Both the position numbers and the translations under genes were made by a program. A model generated the notes under the pieces. The model was not told where the DNA came from and made no database searches. It saw only the letters and a list, made by a program, of their open reading frames with translations. From assembly GCA_046545575.1 (NCBI GenBank), contig JBKGZM010000005.1:1-53899 (forward strand): 53,899 nt of DNA, written 5' to 3'. Of the stretch, positions 33,357-42,878 are shown one piece after another. This DNA comes from JAGXOF01 sp046545575 (lineage in GTDB: Bacteria > Chloroflexota > Dehalococcoidia > SZUA-161 > SpSt-899). Every line of letters begins with the position of its first letter. The stretch's first letter is position 1.

Positions 33357-34661
33357 TCACCCCATCATAAGGTTGGGCAAAAACATGACCACTGCAGGAA
33401 CAAGCAGCAGCAGCAGCACGTGAAAGAAATCAGCTATTAGGAACGGTATTACGCCTTTGAATATGGTGGTTATCGGCACATCAGGAGCTATTCCAGAGAG
33501 TGCATATACATTCATGCCTATAGGGGGAGTGATCAGCCCTATCTCTGTCATTCTTATGACAATTATACCGAACCATATTGGGTCAAACCCCAGGCTTACA
33601 ACCAGTGGGAAGAAAACAGGGATAGTAAGCAGAATCATCGCTAATGCATCCATAATGGTACCGAGCAATATGAATACTGACATAACAAAGACCATAATAA
33701 TGAGGGGAGGTAGGGGCAACCCACCGATAGTTTCGGCGACCACAGTCGGAATAGTAGTCACCGCCAGGAAATATTTAAAAATCATGGCACCAATCAGGAT
33801 GCCATACAGCATGCCCGTAGTCTTCATGGTTTCAACCAGGGCATGCTTGAATTTTTCCCAGTCGATCCGTCTTCTGAACGATGAGAAGACGAGAGCCCCA
33901 AAGGCACCCATTGCTCCGGCTTCGGTAGGGGTAAACCAGCCGAGAAAGAGGCCACCTAGGACGAAGATAATCAGCCCTATCATCTCACCACAGCTGGTAA
34001 AAGACATTATCTTTTCTTTTAAACTGTAGCCAGCTCCCGGAGGCCCCAGTCTAGGTCTCCAGGTGCAGAGAATATAAATAGCAGCCATGTAGAACAGGGC
34101 CTCAAGTATCCCTGGTATCAGGCCACCTATAAAAAGCCTTCCTATGGATGTTTGAGTGATTATCCCATAAGTAATAAGCCCGGCGCTGGGGGGGATAAGC
34201 TGACCTATAGTTCCTCCAGCAGCAACACAGCCAGTGGCTAGCTGTGGATGATAGTTATATCTTTTCATCTCTGGCAAAGCTACCAAACCCATGGTAACTG
34301 CCGTAGCCAGGCTGGAGGCGCTGACGGCAGAAAATACGGCAGATCCTCCCACTGTGGCCATGCCCAGGCCACCGCGCTTATGTCCTATCCACTTGGCGGC
34401 AACATCATACAGGTCGCGGCTCAATCCTGAGGCGAAGATAATATGAGCCATAAACAGAAAGAGGGGCAGGGTAGCTAAATCCCAATTAGCTACCGTGTCA
34501 AAGGGCATCAATCCCATTTTGGCAATTGCAGCATTTTGCGAGATCAAATACCACAGTCCGCCGAAGCCTATTAAAGCCATCCCAACGCCAATAGGTAAGC
34601 CAAAGGCTAGAAGAGCAAAAAGGAGAACGAAACCGATAATACCTACAGTAATCGGGTCCAT
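33357..34661 (-). CDS. dctM: TRAP transporter large permease, copy 1
   Basis: A 434-residue DctM-type protein with about 12 membrane helices. It contains the family motif ATVGGSAVFSAVSASSLATAVTMG and LIPPSAGLITYGIITQTSIGRLF. DctM forms the transport channel of TRAP systems, driven by an ion gradient. It starts one base after dctQ. Copy 2 at 42879 has the same length and clearly similar sequence, so the dctPQM set was duplicated. Confidence 0.93.
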   Translation of the reverse strand: MDPITVGIIGFVLLFALLAFGLPIGVGMALIGFGGLWYLISQNAAIAKMGLMPFDTVANWDLATLPLFLFMAHIIFASGLSRDLYDVAAKWIGHKRGGLGMATVGGSAVFSAVSASSLATAVTMGLVALPEMKRYNYHPQLATGCVAAGGTIGQLIPPSAGLITYGIITQTSIGRLFIGGLIPGILEALFYMAAIYILCTWRPRLGPPGAGYSLKEKIMSFTSCGEMIGLIIFVLGGLFLGWFTPTEAGAMGAFGALVFSSFRRRIDWEKFKHALVETMKTTGMLYGILIGAMIFKYFLAVTTIPTVVAETIGGLPLPPLIIMVFVMSVFILLGTIMDALAMILLTIPVFFPLVVSLGFDPIWFGIIVIRMTEIGLITPPIGMNVYALSGIAPDVPITTIFKGVIPFLIADFFHVLLLLLVPAVVMFLPNLMMG

Positions 34662-34662
34662 T

Positions 34663-35145
34663 TTATCTCCTCACCGCCTGTCTCAAGGCGCTTAACAGGT
34701 CTGTTAGATATACCACACAGGTCAGGGCCACACCTGCCACGAAGATAATCCGGAACGGGAGGTAGGGAAGATCCAGCAGGTCGGTTAGTTCACCAAGCCA
34801 CTTATTAGACAGAGCGATCCAGCTTGCCCAGGCTATAAACGCCCATGTAGATAAAGAAATAAGGGATGTAAAGATTGTCAGAATGGCCTGTCGGCGATCG
34901 GAGAACCGGAGTACCAGGATTCTCACAAAGACATGGGTTTTCTGTACCGCCGCATAAGCCAGGGCAAAGGCTACAGTTACCACTATCATAAGCGTGCTTA
35001 TCTCGTAGCTACCGGGGATAACGTCCCCGAAAAGGCGATAAATAACATTGGCTACGATAAGGATCATCATTCCCGTGAGGAATGCAGCACCAACAGCCAT
35101 CCCCCAACCTGTCATCCGTCTGATAACACTCAAAAAACTATCCAT
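34663..35145 (-). CDS. dctQ: TRAP transporter small permease, copy 1
   Basis: A 160-residue DctQ with four hydrophobic helices and the conserved AYAAVQKTHVFVRIL segment (about residues 59-73). It pairs with DctM and the periplasmic binding protein. It is separated from the dctP gene by 363 non-coding bases with a strong palindrome, an arrangement that may lower its expression relative to dctP. Confidence 0.9.
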   Translation of the reverse strand: MDSFLSVIRRMTGWGMAVGAAFLTGMMILIVANVIYRLFGDVIPGSYEISTLMIVVTVAFALAYAAVQKTHVFVRILVLRFSDRRQAILTIFTSLISLSTWAFIAWASWIALSNKWLGELTDLLDLPYLPFRIIFVAGVALTCVVYLTDLLSALRQAVRR

Positions 35146-35508
35146 ATCTCACCTCACTCTCGGGTATCCTCATTCACCTCAGAGATGGACCTGCTCTCCA
35201 AAACCTTTAATCTACCTTAAGCCGGGCAAGTTGCTGGCGCACCTGAGCAACAAGGGTCTAATTATCTCTTGCTGTGATTTCCTGGTCCCGCCTCAGGCGG
35301 GACCAGGTGTACCAGCAACCATAACCTTCCTTAAGGCACGTATCAAGCTTGCGTAAGCCTCAAACCAGGGCCAGCCAATTCGACGCTGTTTGTCTCTTCT
35401 TCCCTCAACGCTTCCGGAACTGTCTTGACTCTCTGACGGATTGGCTGCGCTCTTTGGCTATACAAAACATGCCCAACTCTGGTAGCACCAGAGACGCGCC
35501 TGTCAACA
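35146..35508. other. Non-coding gap between dctP and dctQ (copy 1)
   Basis: A 363-base interval inside an otherwise tight operon. It holds a perfect palindrome, CCTGGTCCCGCC-TCA-GGCGGGACCAGG (35281-35307), of the dispersed repeat family. No coding frame is convincing; frames that read across it are antisense or off-frame extensions of dctP. Confidence 0.6.
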
Positions 35509-36579
35509 TTACGGTATATATTCATCTGCTTCGCTACGTACCGCCTCATAAATTTCTGTTCCAGGAAGCCCCTTCTCGTCAAGCTTAGCTGCTTCTGCAC
35601 GACATACTTCATCCATGGCTTCATAAACCTCGGCCATGTCTTCCTCTGGCATCTCGATAAATTCCACACCGTTTTCTTTGGCAAGCTCCTTGCCTTCTTG
35701 ATTTACCCGTGCTCTTGCCTTGTTATCCTCCAGACTCCAAAACTCAACGCTCTCATCAAAAGTCTCCTGGATATCCGACGGCAGGGAGTTATAAGAATCC
35801 AGGTTCATACCCCTCGATGGGCGAACAGCGCTTTGCAGGTTCAAGACAGTGACATATGGCGCTACTTCATAAAAGCTGAAAGATTTTAGTGTATCATAGG
35901 GGGCAAAGCATGCATCTATGGTCCCTTTCTGTAAAGCAGTATAGGTTTCCCCCATGGGGACATAAAAAGCATCAGCTCCCAGTGCCTTAGCCGCCTCTAT
36001 ATACATACCAGTGGCTTTTATTTTCATTCCCTGGAAATCCTCTACACTACGGACGGGCTTGGTGCTGATAAGATGATAGTTCGAGGCTACCGACTTCGCC
36101 ATTATCTTCAGCTCAGACCATTCGGCGTCCAGCTCGGGGAATTGTTCGAATATATCCTCGTAGATAGCTACATCCTCCTCCCAGGTAGGGACCCCATAAG
36201 GAAACCCCAGGGTTCCCAACATAAGAGGGAATCCTGATCTTGGAGAGAGATAGCTTAGGTCAGCTACTCCGGCAAGAAGCTCCTCTGTATTTTCTGCCCT
36301 GCTGACCAGGGTCGCTCCCCAGTAAGGCGTGATCTCAACACGGCCATTGGTTTTCTCATGTATATAGTCTATCCACAGTTTATCCGCCTGGGAGAAAGTA
36401 TGCTCTGCACTCACTGTCTGGCCATAGGTTAATTCTATAGGCTCTTGCTCCTCTGTCGGCGGAGCGGAAGTCTCTGCAGGGGATGTTTCTTGTTCGGCCG
36501 GGGCACAACCAATCAAAGCTGCGATCAGTACGATTGTTAACATTGACAGAACCAGTACTCCCCATTTCCTGTTTTTCAT
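35509..36579 (-). CDS. dctP: TRAP solute-binding lipoprotein, copy 1
   Basis: A 356-residue DctP-type binding protein. The N-terminus is a lipoprotein signal with lipobox LIGC (Cys25), then a Thr/Glu/Pro-rich linker. Core motifs are GMKIKATGMYIEAAKALGA and ALQKGTIDACFAP. The Arg that usually binds the substrate carboxylate in the first of these (KIR) is Lys here. The protein would be anchored outside the membrane and deliver substrate to DctQM. Copy 2 (44768) shares length and layout. Confidence 0.9.
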   Translation of the reverse strand: MKNRKWGVLVLSMLTIVLIAALIGCAPAEQETSPAETSAPPTEEQEPIELTYGQTVSAEHTFSQADKLWIDYIHEKTNGRVEITPYWGATLVSRAENTEELLAGVADLSYLSPRSGFPLMLGTLGFPYGVPTWEEDVAIYEDIFEQFPELDAEWSELKIMAKSVASNYHLISTKPVRSVEDFQGMKIKATGMYIEAAKALGADAFYVPMGETYTALQKGTIDACFAPYDTLKSFSFYEVAPYVTVLNLQSAVRPSRGMNLDSYNSLPSDIQETFDESVEFWSLEDNKARARVNQEGKELAKENGVEFIEMPEEDMAEVYEAMDEVCRAEAAKLDEKGLPGTEIYEAVRSEADEYIP

Positions 36580-36669
36580 TTTACCCTCCTTTTTTATTTA
36601 TGATTTACCCGATGACTTCATTGACCTTTCTATCGCATACTCATAGGCATCACCTCCAGCGACACTAAT

Positions 36670-37800
36670 CTAATCACCATAGATCACCACTTCATCATCA
36701 TCCCAGGCGTACTTAGCATTCAGGCTTGCCTTTTGTGTTATGTCATTCATGTAGGAAAATACCTGCTGTCCCAAGTTGTCATTCTTCAGTATCTGTGGTC
36801 GCCCGTCTTTGTCTATCCAGCACGGAATGTATCTCACTCTAGAGATTTTCCCGTTATCCACAATGCATTTGGCGATAACGGTCTGCTTTGCTTCGGGGTG
36901 GAAGGGATACGTCGGATACTCAGGGTCAGGCTCAAAACCAAACAACTCCCTTCTTCTTGCGGCCCATTGTTGGTAGTCTTTTGAAGAAGGATCCGGGGTT
37001 AGTGCGCGTGTGACGGTAACGAAATTGCACAGTCCATGAAATATCGTTTTGCCTTTGTATATTTCGATTCCCTTGAGTATGTGAGCGTGGTGCCCCAGGA
37101 TGAGGTCGGCTCCGGCATCGATGGCAGCGTATGATACCTGATGTTCGTACATCGCGAGCCTGGCTGGCACATGCCCGAGCCCCTTGTGCAAGGCTACTAC
37201 CAGGACATCACACAGGGGCCGGAGCCTTCGGATATCCTCCTTCATCGCTTCCAAACTGCTGGGCTCGGCGAAGGTATATATGGACGGAGGCCCTCCGGGA
37301 GTAGCATGGTCCAGTTCATAATGGGTAAGGATATTCACATAGGCGCATCCTGCCTTCTTATTTGTCGCCCATGATTCTTTAGGACCGACGCAATTGTAGG
37401 ACAGGAACCCAAACTTCGTCCCGTTGCGCTCGATGATAGCCGGCTGCTTCGCCTCGCTGATATTCTTTCCAGCCCCAGTAACGGCAGTGCCATAACCGCG
37501 GAGACCGGATATCGTATCCTCTATCCCCGGAGCTCCCGAATCCCAGACATGGTTTCCGGCAAGGGTGATTACGTTAAAGCCAGCAGCGGGCAAAGCGCTC
37601 ATGTTGGCCGGGTCACAGGGTGGAGCGACCACGTCCGTTGATGAACAGACCCCCCGATCGGTGAACATGACTTCTCCCTGTCCAACTACCACGTCGGCCG
37701 ACTTCAGTACCGGCTCTACGTACTCAAAGAATCTTTCGGCCTGTGGCTCATCGAGGATCAAGTCCCCTACTGCCAGCATCGTCAGTGTCTTGTTTGACAT
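36670..37800 (-). CDS. CapA-like metallophosphatase-fold protein, copy 1
   Basis: A 376-residue protein of the CapA/PGA_cap family, a metallophosphatase-like fold first known from poly-gamma-glutamate capsule loci. Metal-site motifs are VGDLILDEP, VITLAGNHVWDSG and LILGHHAHILKG. No signal peptide is seen, so it appears cytosolic. It starts 3 bases after the HgdB-like gene and precedes dctP. A second copy precedes the other TRAP set. No capsule genes are present, so a hydrolase role in this catabolic pathway is more likely than polymer export. Confidence 0.82.
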   Translation of the reverse strand: MSNKTLTMLAVGDLILDEPQAERFFEYVEPVLKSADVVVGQGEVMFTDRGVCSSTDVVAPPCDPANMSALPAAGFNVITLAGNHVWDSGAPGIEDTISGLRGYGTAVTGAGKNISEAKQPAIIERNGTKFGFLSYNCVGPKESWATNKKAGCAYVNILTHYELDHATPGGPPSIYTFAEPSSLEAMKEDIRRLRPLCDVLVVALHKGLGHVPARLAMYEHQVSYAAIDAGADLILGHHAHILKGIEIYKGKTIFHGLCNFVTVTRALTPDPSSKDYQQWAARRRELFGFEPDPEYPTYPFHPEAKQTVIAKCIVDNGKISRVRYIPCWIDKDGRPQILKNDNLGQQVFSYMNDITQKASLNAKYAWDDDEVVIYGD

Positions 37801-37803
37801 CTC

Positions 37804-39117
37804 TCAACCTCTTTGGGGTAAGACCCTTTGTTCGATAAACTCAGAAAGCTGAGCCTTGATCTCCTCATCATTCCATTCTCTGGCATCCACGACATCAGCA
37901 TAGATAGTAAGCAGCGGTATACCGGCGTTTTCGAATGCGATCTTGGTAAACCTCCGGCAGACATCCCGTATGCAGCTTTGCGAGACTATCATTACGGCCC
38001 CGCTGACTTTATGAAGCCTTGCCTCCTTCAGGAGCCACTCGGGTTGGCGCAGGTACTCTCCCATGACCAGATGGCGGCTGGCCAGAGCTCTCAGCGGGTC
38101 GTTTAGCGAATCCCGAGCGTAGCCATCGGCGGCTATGGAGAGATACATAGAAGCGACAAAAACAGCTCCGTACTTTTCCTCGAAGTACTGGTAAAAGGCC
38201 GTGTTATGCCACAGTCCTGCCCCAATCCACATCATCCTGAACTTTTCGTTCTCGCACGCTGCTTCACCTCTGTCCACCTTCTCTTTTACCTCTTCGTAAA
38301 ACCTCCTGGCCTGGTCGCGCCCCCACTGTGTGCCGCGGTGCCACTGCGGATTCATGGTGGCGGCGAGCTGGTCGGGGACACTCACCGGGCATGGAACGGT
38401 CTCAGCTATCAAATCACGCGTCTTCTTGAAATACTCTTCCTGTTCGTTTATGAGTTCCATGATCTCCACAAGCCTGGCATGGCTGAATGTTCGTCCGGTG
38501 GTAATCTCAAGGAATCTTATCAGCGCCTTCAGCTCTTCAACCCGCAAGTCCAGTCTGTGAGGCTCAATGACCTCGTCCCAGTGGCTTTTTATCCTCTCCC
38601 ACCAGCGAGCGTGCGACGCTGTGCTGATGGTATGCTCAAGCGGGAAGAAATAGGTGCCATACTCCCGAGCCCAGATTTCAAAGATCTTTGAATGTGAGTC
38701 ACAGGTCAGTTCGGCTAACAAGACCGTGGGTGTGGGCAAACCTCCCCAGGGTTCTTGCTCCGGATTGTGGTCCATGGTGCAAGCCAGGGGCAGGGAACAG
38801 TAACGGCACAGGTTCCTCTGGTAACCCTTCTCATTCATGCGGTCGAAGTAGTAGGGGGCCAATCGCTTGGCCGCGATAATCGCCGACCACCACTGAACAG
38901 GCACCACCGGTATATCCATGGTCAGGAATATCTCATGAGGAGTATCAGCCTGAGCCATAGCGAAGGGCTCTCCTTCGCCCAGTTTCTCCCTCGTCCTCTT
39001 GAACCACTCCTTCTGGTAGGCGACAGCCTCAGCAGAGCTTTTTAATTGTTTGACGCTCCTATTCCCTTGCTTGCTGCTGTTACTGGCCTGTTCGCTAGAA
39101 CTTCTGAATTCACTCAT
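37804..39117 (-). CDS. 2-hydroxyacyl-CoA dehydratase/benzoyl-CoA reductase-type subunit (HgdB-like) B
   Basis: A 437-residue member of the HgdB/BcrC/FldC family (PF06050). Cysteines suited to Fe-S binding are Cys104, Cys107, Cys113, Cys139 (LTCDSHSK, the family's second ligand site) and Cys382/Cys387 (SCIRDVCRR). The N-terminal cysteine of the usual first site is missing. Relatives form heterodimers that remove water from 2-hydroxyacyl-CoA or reduce aromatic CoA esters after ATP-driven electron injection. The probable partner is the gene at 41662; two CoA-transferases lie between. No activator ATPase gene is in the window. Confidence 0.78.
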   Translation of the reverse strand: MSEFRSSSEQASNSSKQGNRSVKQLKSSAEAVAYQKEWFKRTREKLGEGEPFAMAQADTPHEIFLTMDIPVVPVQWWSAIIAAKRLAPYYFDRMNEKGYQRNLCRYCSLPLACTMDHNPEQEPWGGLPTPTVLLAELTCDSHSKIFEIWAREYGTYFFPLEHTISTASHARWWERIKSHWDEVIEPHRLDLRVEELKALIRFLEITTGRTFSHARLVEIMELINEQEEYFKKTRDLIAETVPCPVSVPDQLAATMNPQWHRGTQWGRDQARRFYEEVKEKVDRGEAACENEKFRMMWIGAGLWHNTAFYQYFEEKYGAVFVASMYLSIAADGYARDSLNDPLRALASRHLVMGEYLRQPEWLLKEARLHKVSGAVMIVSQSCIRDVCRRFTKIAFENAGIPLLTIYADVVDAREWNDEEIKAQLSEFIEQRVLPQRG

Positions 39118-39147
39118 ACCTCAACCTCACTTTGATCACCGCTTATA

Positions 39148-40389
39148 TCAGGTAAAGATACCTTGCTGCCATAGCTCTACGAATTCCTCATCGGACATGC
39201 TCAGGAGTTGAGTGCAGATATACTCGGTATGTTCTCCCAAGCACGGAGAAGTTCTCACCTCTGCTTTAGTCTTCGACAGTTTGTAGGGAGGGGTTGGGTG
39301 GCCGAAGGTCCCTATTACCGGGTGTTCCAGGGGTACAAGGAACCCCCTCTCTCTCAGTTGAGGGTCGTGGCCCAATATATCCTGCATTGTTTGCACCACC
39401 CCTGCCGGCACGCCGGCAGCCTGCATTATCTTCATTATCTCCTCGTCTGAACGTTCTCTTGCCCACTCAGCTACCAGTTCTTCCAGTGCATCTTCGTTCT
39501 CCTTCCGGGAGTCCAGGGTGGCAAACCTTGCATCTTTTGTCCACGGTGGTTCCCCTATGGCCTGACAAAAAGAGCCCCATTCCTCCTCGGTAAAAACACC
39601 GATTGCACACCAGCGGTCGTCTCCCTGGCAGGGAAAGACGCCATGAGGAGCAGCATGGGCAATGCGATTCCCATTGCGGGTCTGTAAATGCTGATTGACT
39701 TCATAATCCAGAAGGGCGGGAGTAATCTGATGGGTACAAGCGTCGAGCATGCTACCATCAATATACTGTCCCTTCCCGGTCCGGCGTCTGTAGTCCAGAG
39801 CAGCGACAATGGCAGAGGCGATAAAGAATGGAAGTACAACATCCCCATAGGGAACATTAGGCCCTACGGGTCCGCGGTCCGGCCAGCCTGTGAGGTCAAG
39901 ATAACCCGAAAGAGCTGCACCCGTTCCGTCAACGCCCCACTCGCGAGCCATAGGACCGGTTTGGCCATAAGCGCTCCCTTCGGCCATGATTATATCGGGC
40001 TTTATGGTCTTAACATAATCGTAGCCAAAGCCCAACCGACTCAAAGTCCCCGGAACCATGTTGGCGTTGATTACATCCGCCCAACGAATGAGCTTTTCTA
40101 TGACACTCTTTGCCGGAGGACACTTCAGGTTGAGGGCCATTCCGTATTTTGAGGTATTAAGATGGGTAAACCACGGTTTGTCATCTGGATTGTTCGCAGA
40201 CGACGCAGAGGTCATGCGGTTTGCTCTCGGCAGGTCTATGCGGGTCATTGATTCGACCCGGACCACCTGTGCTCCGTGGTCGGCAAGCTGCTTGGTAGTC
40301 AAACTACCAACCAGAGCCCAGCCGAAATCCAGAACCTTTACTCCGTCTAATGCCTGCTTTCGCCGATTTCCAGATGCTTCATTATTCAT
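39148..40389 (-). CDS. CaiB/BaiF family CoA-transferase, catalytic Asp present
   Basis: A 413-residue class III CoA-transferase. Family motifs are VLDFGWALVGSLTTKQLADHGAQVVRVE at the N-terminus, AYGQTGPMA and the segment TGKGQYIDGSMLDA. The catalytic Asp aligns with Asp183 in PYGDVV. These enzymes move CoA between carboxylic acids; FldA and HadA work this way with HgdB-type dehydratases. The gene stands 3 bases after a second, divergent CoA-transferase, and the two may form a heterodimer. Confidence 0.88.
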   Translation of the reverse strand: MNNEASGNRRKQALDGVKVLDFGWALVGSLTTKQLADHGAQVVRVESMTRIDLPRANRMTSASSANNPDDKPWFTHLNTSKYGMALNLKCPPAKSVIEKLIRWADVINANMVPGTLSRLGFGYDYVKTIKPDIIMAEGSAYGQTGPMAREWGVDGTGAALSGYLDLTGWPDRGPVGPNVPYGDVVLPFFIASAIVAALDYRRRTGKGQYIDGSMLDACTHQITPALLDYEVNQHLQTRNGNRIAHAAPHGVFPCQGDDRWCAIGVFTEEEWGSFCQAIGEPPWTKDARFATLDSRKENEDALEELVAEWARERSDEEIMKIMQAAGVPAGVVQTMQDILGHDPQLRERGFLVPLEHPVIGTFGHPTPPYKLSKTKAEVRTSPCLGEHTEYICTQLLSMSDEEFVELWQQGIFT

Positions 40390-40392
40390 TTC

Positions 40393-41634
40393 CTAAATAA
40401 CCCCTGACTCTTTCAATTTCTCCATTTCGCTGCTTGATAATCCCAGCTTATTTATATAAATGTCCTCATTGTCCTCACCAGCGGATGGGGCCCATTTTCT
40501 GACGAAATTTTGAGTCTCACTGCTCAAAAAGAAATATCCGGGATAGGTAGACTTAATGCCCAGTTCGGGATGTTCCAGCTCTGTCCAATAATCCCTTGCT
40601 TTAAGCTGTGGATATTCCATTACTTCAGCAGGGGTGTTTATCGGAGATGCATGGATACCCCTCCTCAAGCCTTCCTCAGCGATTTCCTTCTTGGTATGGT
40701 TCATGAAGAACCTGCGTATCGCCTCCTGGTGGATTTCAATCTCCTCCTTGGATATGGCGGCAAAATCGAATTCCTCCCAGTTTGGCACCTTGTTTAGTGG
40801 ATTGTCCAGTCCGTCATCATCCATCCATTGCGATAGAGCACGGTTGCCTCGCGCTCCTCCCTGACCTCCCATGTACGGCCAGAATATATATCCATCCTTA
40901 CACGGCCAGATCCATTGCGTGGCACGTGCTCCAACAGTGCGGATGGTGCCATTCCGCTTTATTAAGCTCTTATCGAACTCCCAGGTCACGAGGTTTGAGG
41001 TGGTCCGGCTGGCGGCAACCTCCTGCAGGGAAACATCGACCTGCTGTCCCTCGCCGGTCATCTCACGGTGATAATGGGCAATTATAGTACCCAGGGCAGC
41101 GGCCGCATTGGACCGATAGTATATGGAGTCGGGACCCTCTCTGAGAGGTGCTCTATCCGGGTTGCCGTTGGTTGACATAACTCCACTCATGGCGGAAGCT
41201 ATCAACTCACTTCCTTTATATTGAGCATATGGACCCTTCTGACCGAAAGGTGTTATAGAGGTCATGATAATCCCGGGGTTCAGTTTGCTTAGTTCTTCAT
41301 AGCCGAGTCCCAGCCTATCCATGCACCCCGGAGTGAACGACTCAATTACGAAATCAGCCTTCTCTGCCAGCTTCCGGAACAGCTTTTGTCCCTCGCTTTT
41401 CTCCAGGTCAAGAGTTATGCTTCGCTTGTCGGTGTTGAAAGCAGACCAGTAAAGGCCTCTCTCAGGCCCTGGTTCGTTATGAAAGAATGGTGGGATGTTT
41501 CGTGCAGGGTCTCCTCCCGGTTTCTCGATCTTTATCGTCTCCACACCAAAAGTGGACAGAATCTTCCCGCAGACGAAACCCATCTCGTCCGTCAGGTCCA
41601 GAGCCCTGAAACCACTCAATAAACCATCAGCCAT
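40393..41634 (-). CDS. CaiB/BaiF family CoA-transferase paralogue, catalytic Asp replaced
   Basis: About 413 residues from the preferred ATG 41634 (GGAGAG upstream; the ATG four codons earlier has no site). The fold is clear: ITPFGQKGPYAQYKG, TGEGQQVDVSLQEVA and the N-terminal FRALDLTDEMGFVCGKIL. The position of the catalytic Asp, placed by its distance to TGEGQ, is a tyrosine (Tyr172, codon 41119-41121). It may bind CoA esters without forming the usual acyl-enzyme intermediate, or may act only with its neighbour. Confidence 0.85.
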   Translation of the reverse strand: MADGLLSGFRALDLTDEMGFVCGKILSTFGVETIKIEKPGGDPARNIPPFFHNEPGPERGLYWSAFNTDKRSITLDLEKSEGQKLFRKLAEKADFVIESFTPGCMDRLGLGYEELSKLNPGIIMTSITPFGQKGPYAQYKGSELIASAMSGVMSTNGNPDRAPLREGPDSIYYRSNAAAALGTIIAHYHREMTGEGQQVDVSLQEVAASRTTSNLVTWEFDKSLIKRNGTIRTVGARATQWIWPCKDGYIFWPYMGGQGGARGNRALSQWMDDDGLDNPLNKVPNWEEFDFAAISKEEIEIHQEAIRRFFMNHTKKEIAEEGLRRGIHASPINTPAEVMEYPQLKARDYWTELEHPELGIKSTYPGYFFLSSETQNFVRKWAPSAGEDNEDIYINKLGLSSSEMEKLKESGVI

Positions 41635-41661
41635 GTCTCTCTCCATTTGCTATGAATTGCA

Positions 41662-42810
41662 TTATTTGCCGACCTTTTTATTTAGCTCTCCCACAAATTG
41701 CTCAATGCGACTTTTTATCTGTTCACGCTCATGCTCAGGCAGAGCGTATTTTTGCATCTCAAAACACAGGGAAGGGATATCGTTCTCCTCCAGTGCCTTT
41801 TTCTGGTCGGGATATTCCCAGGCTGCAGCGTTATCCCACTCAAGAAAGAAGAAAACCGCTCCCTGTGCCTTCGCGTCAACAGCACTTTGCGTACAATATT
41901 CCACTCTCCGTTCCATGGAATGCATTCGAGGGCAGGGGGATTTGAGGTGGTATCTCCCGGCAAGAGCTTCCACGGGGTCGAGAGATGTATCCACCGGGTC
42001 ATCAGAATACCTGTTGCCCCAGCAATTGTCCTCGCCGACAATGGTCGCGTTGCAGGATTCAACAAGTTCATAGAACTGTAAGTTGTCAAGGGGACTTCCT
42101 TCGACAAACAGCCTTACTCCGTCCTTAGCAGGGAGATCATCTGCTTCCTCCAGGAATTGTCTGAGCAGCTTGTTATGTTCCTCTTTAAGCATGAACATAG
42201 AAGATCCGATTATCTGAAGCGCTTCTATTCCTGAGAGACGTGGTGGCTCCTCTGCTCTCAGCGCAGCAACCTTCTTCAACAACATCCTGTTTTCGTTCAC
42301 TGTGGCTATGGCTCTTGAGAGCGAGTCATTGGAGATCTCTTTCCCCGACCACTCCTCTAGCTTGTGCTTGAGCTCATACACCCGGTCACGGATGTAGAGG
42401 CCTGTCGTCCAGAACCTCGTATGAGGTGTGTCAAAGAGATGAAGTTCTGGAAGCTTTAGTCCGGGGTCAATCTGTTCTATTTTCCGCAGGTAATCATATA
42501 ATGAGACAATGGCATCACGGGAATGTGGGATAATCAGAAAATCGAGGAAATCGTACTTTCCGGTCAGGAGCATATTAAACATGGACCGAACGTCGGGCTG
42601 GTAGAAGGGCTCGGTATATTTGTCAGCTACCTCGGTGCCACTTTGTGGGTCCCCGCTGATTCGAAAAGGGAAGAAGCCGGCGGCCAAAATCATTTCTTCG
42701 GGGACACTGTCACAGAAGTAGCCTACTACTTTTCCCCCGTTCTCCTTCCACTGCCTGGCAGCCAGGTCACGCTGCTCGTAGTGCTTCTTCATCGTGTCAA
42801 GTGCGTCCAT
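41662..42810 (-). CDS. 2-hydroxyacyl-CoA dehydratase-type subunit (HgdB-like) A
   Basis: A 382-residue HgdB/BcrC-family protein. ATG 42810 with AGAGGAAAAAG upstream is the true start; the frame opens further up but reads through the dctM gene. The first family site is kept (GYFCDSVPEEMILAAGFFP, Cys33). The second ligand position reads PHSRDAI, and the third lacks the usual Cys as well. So this subunit probably does not hold a complete 4Fe-4S cluster, unlike its partner at 37804. It is the first gene after the second TRAP set, followed by both CoA-transferases. Confidence 0.8.
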   Translation of the reverse strand: MDALDTMKKHYEQRDLAARQWKENGGKVVGYFCDSVPEEMILAAGFFPFRISGDPQSGTEVADKYTEPFYQPDVRSMFNMLLTGKYDFLDFLIIPHSRDAIVSLYDYLRKIEQIDPGLKLPELHLFDTPHTRFWTTGLYIRDRVYELKHKLEEWSGKEISNDSLSRAIATVNENRMLLKKVAALRAEEPPRLSGIEALQIIGSSMFMLKEEHNKLLRQFLEEADDLPAKDGVRLFVEGSPLDNLQFYELVESCNATIVGEDNCWGNRYSDDPVDTSLDPVEALAGRYHLKSPCPRMHSMERRVEYCTQSAVDAKAQGAVFFFLEWDNAAAWEYPDQKKALEENDIPSLCFEMQKYALPEHEREQIKSRIEQFVGELNKKVGK

Positions 42811-42878
42811 TCTTTTTCCTCTACTTATGTTGCACTGTGCCTCAGAATCAATCTCTTCGCTTGAACCTTCCGAACTTC

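Noticed and set aside
35343..35684. 113-residue minus-strand frame beside dctP copy 1
   Set aside because: It overlaps the 3' part of dctP in another frame and has a random, basic composition with no motif.
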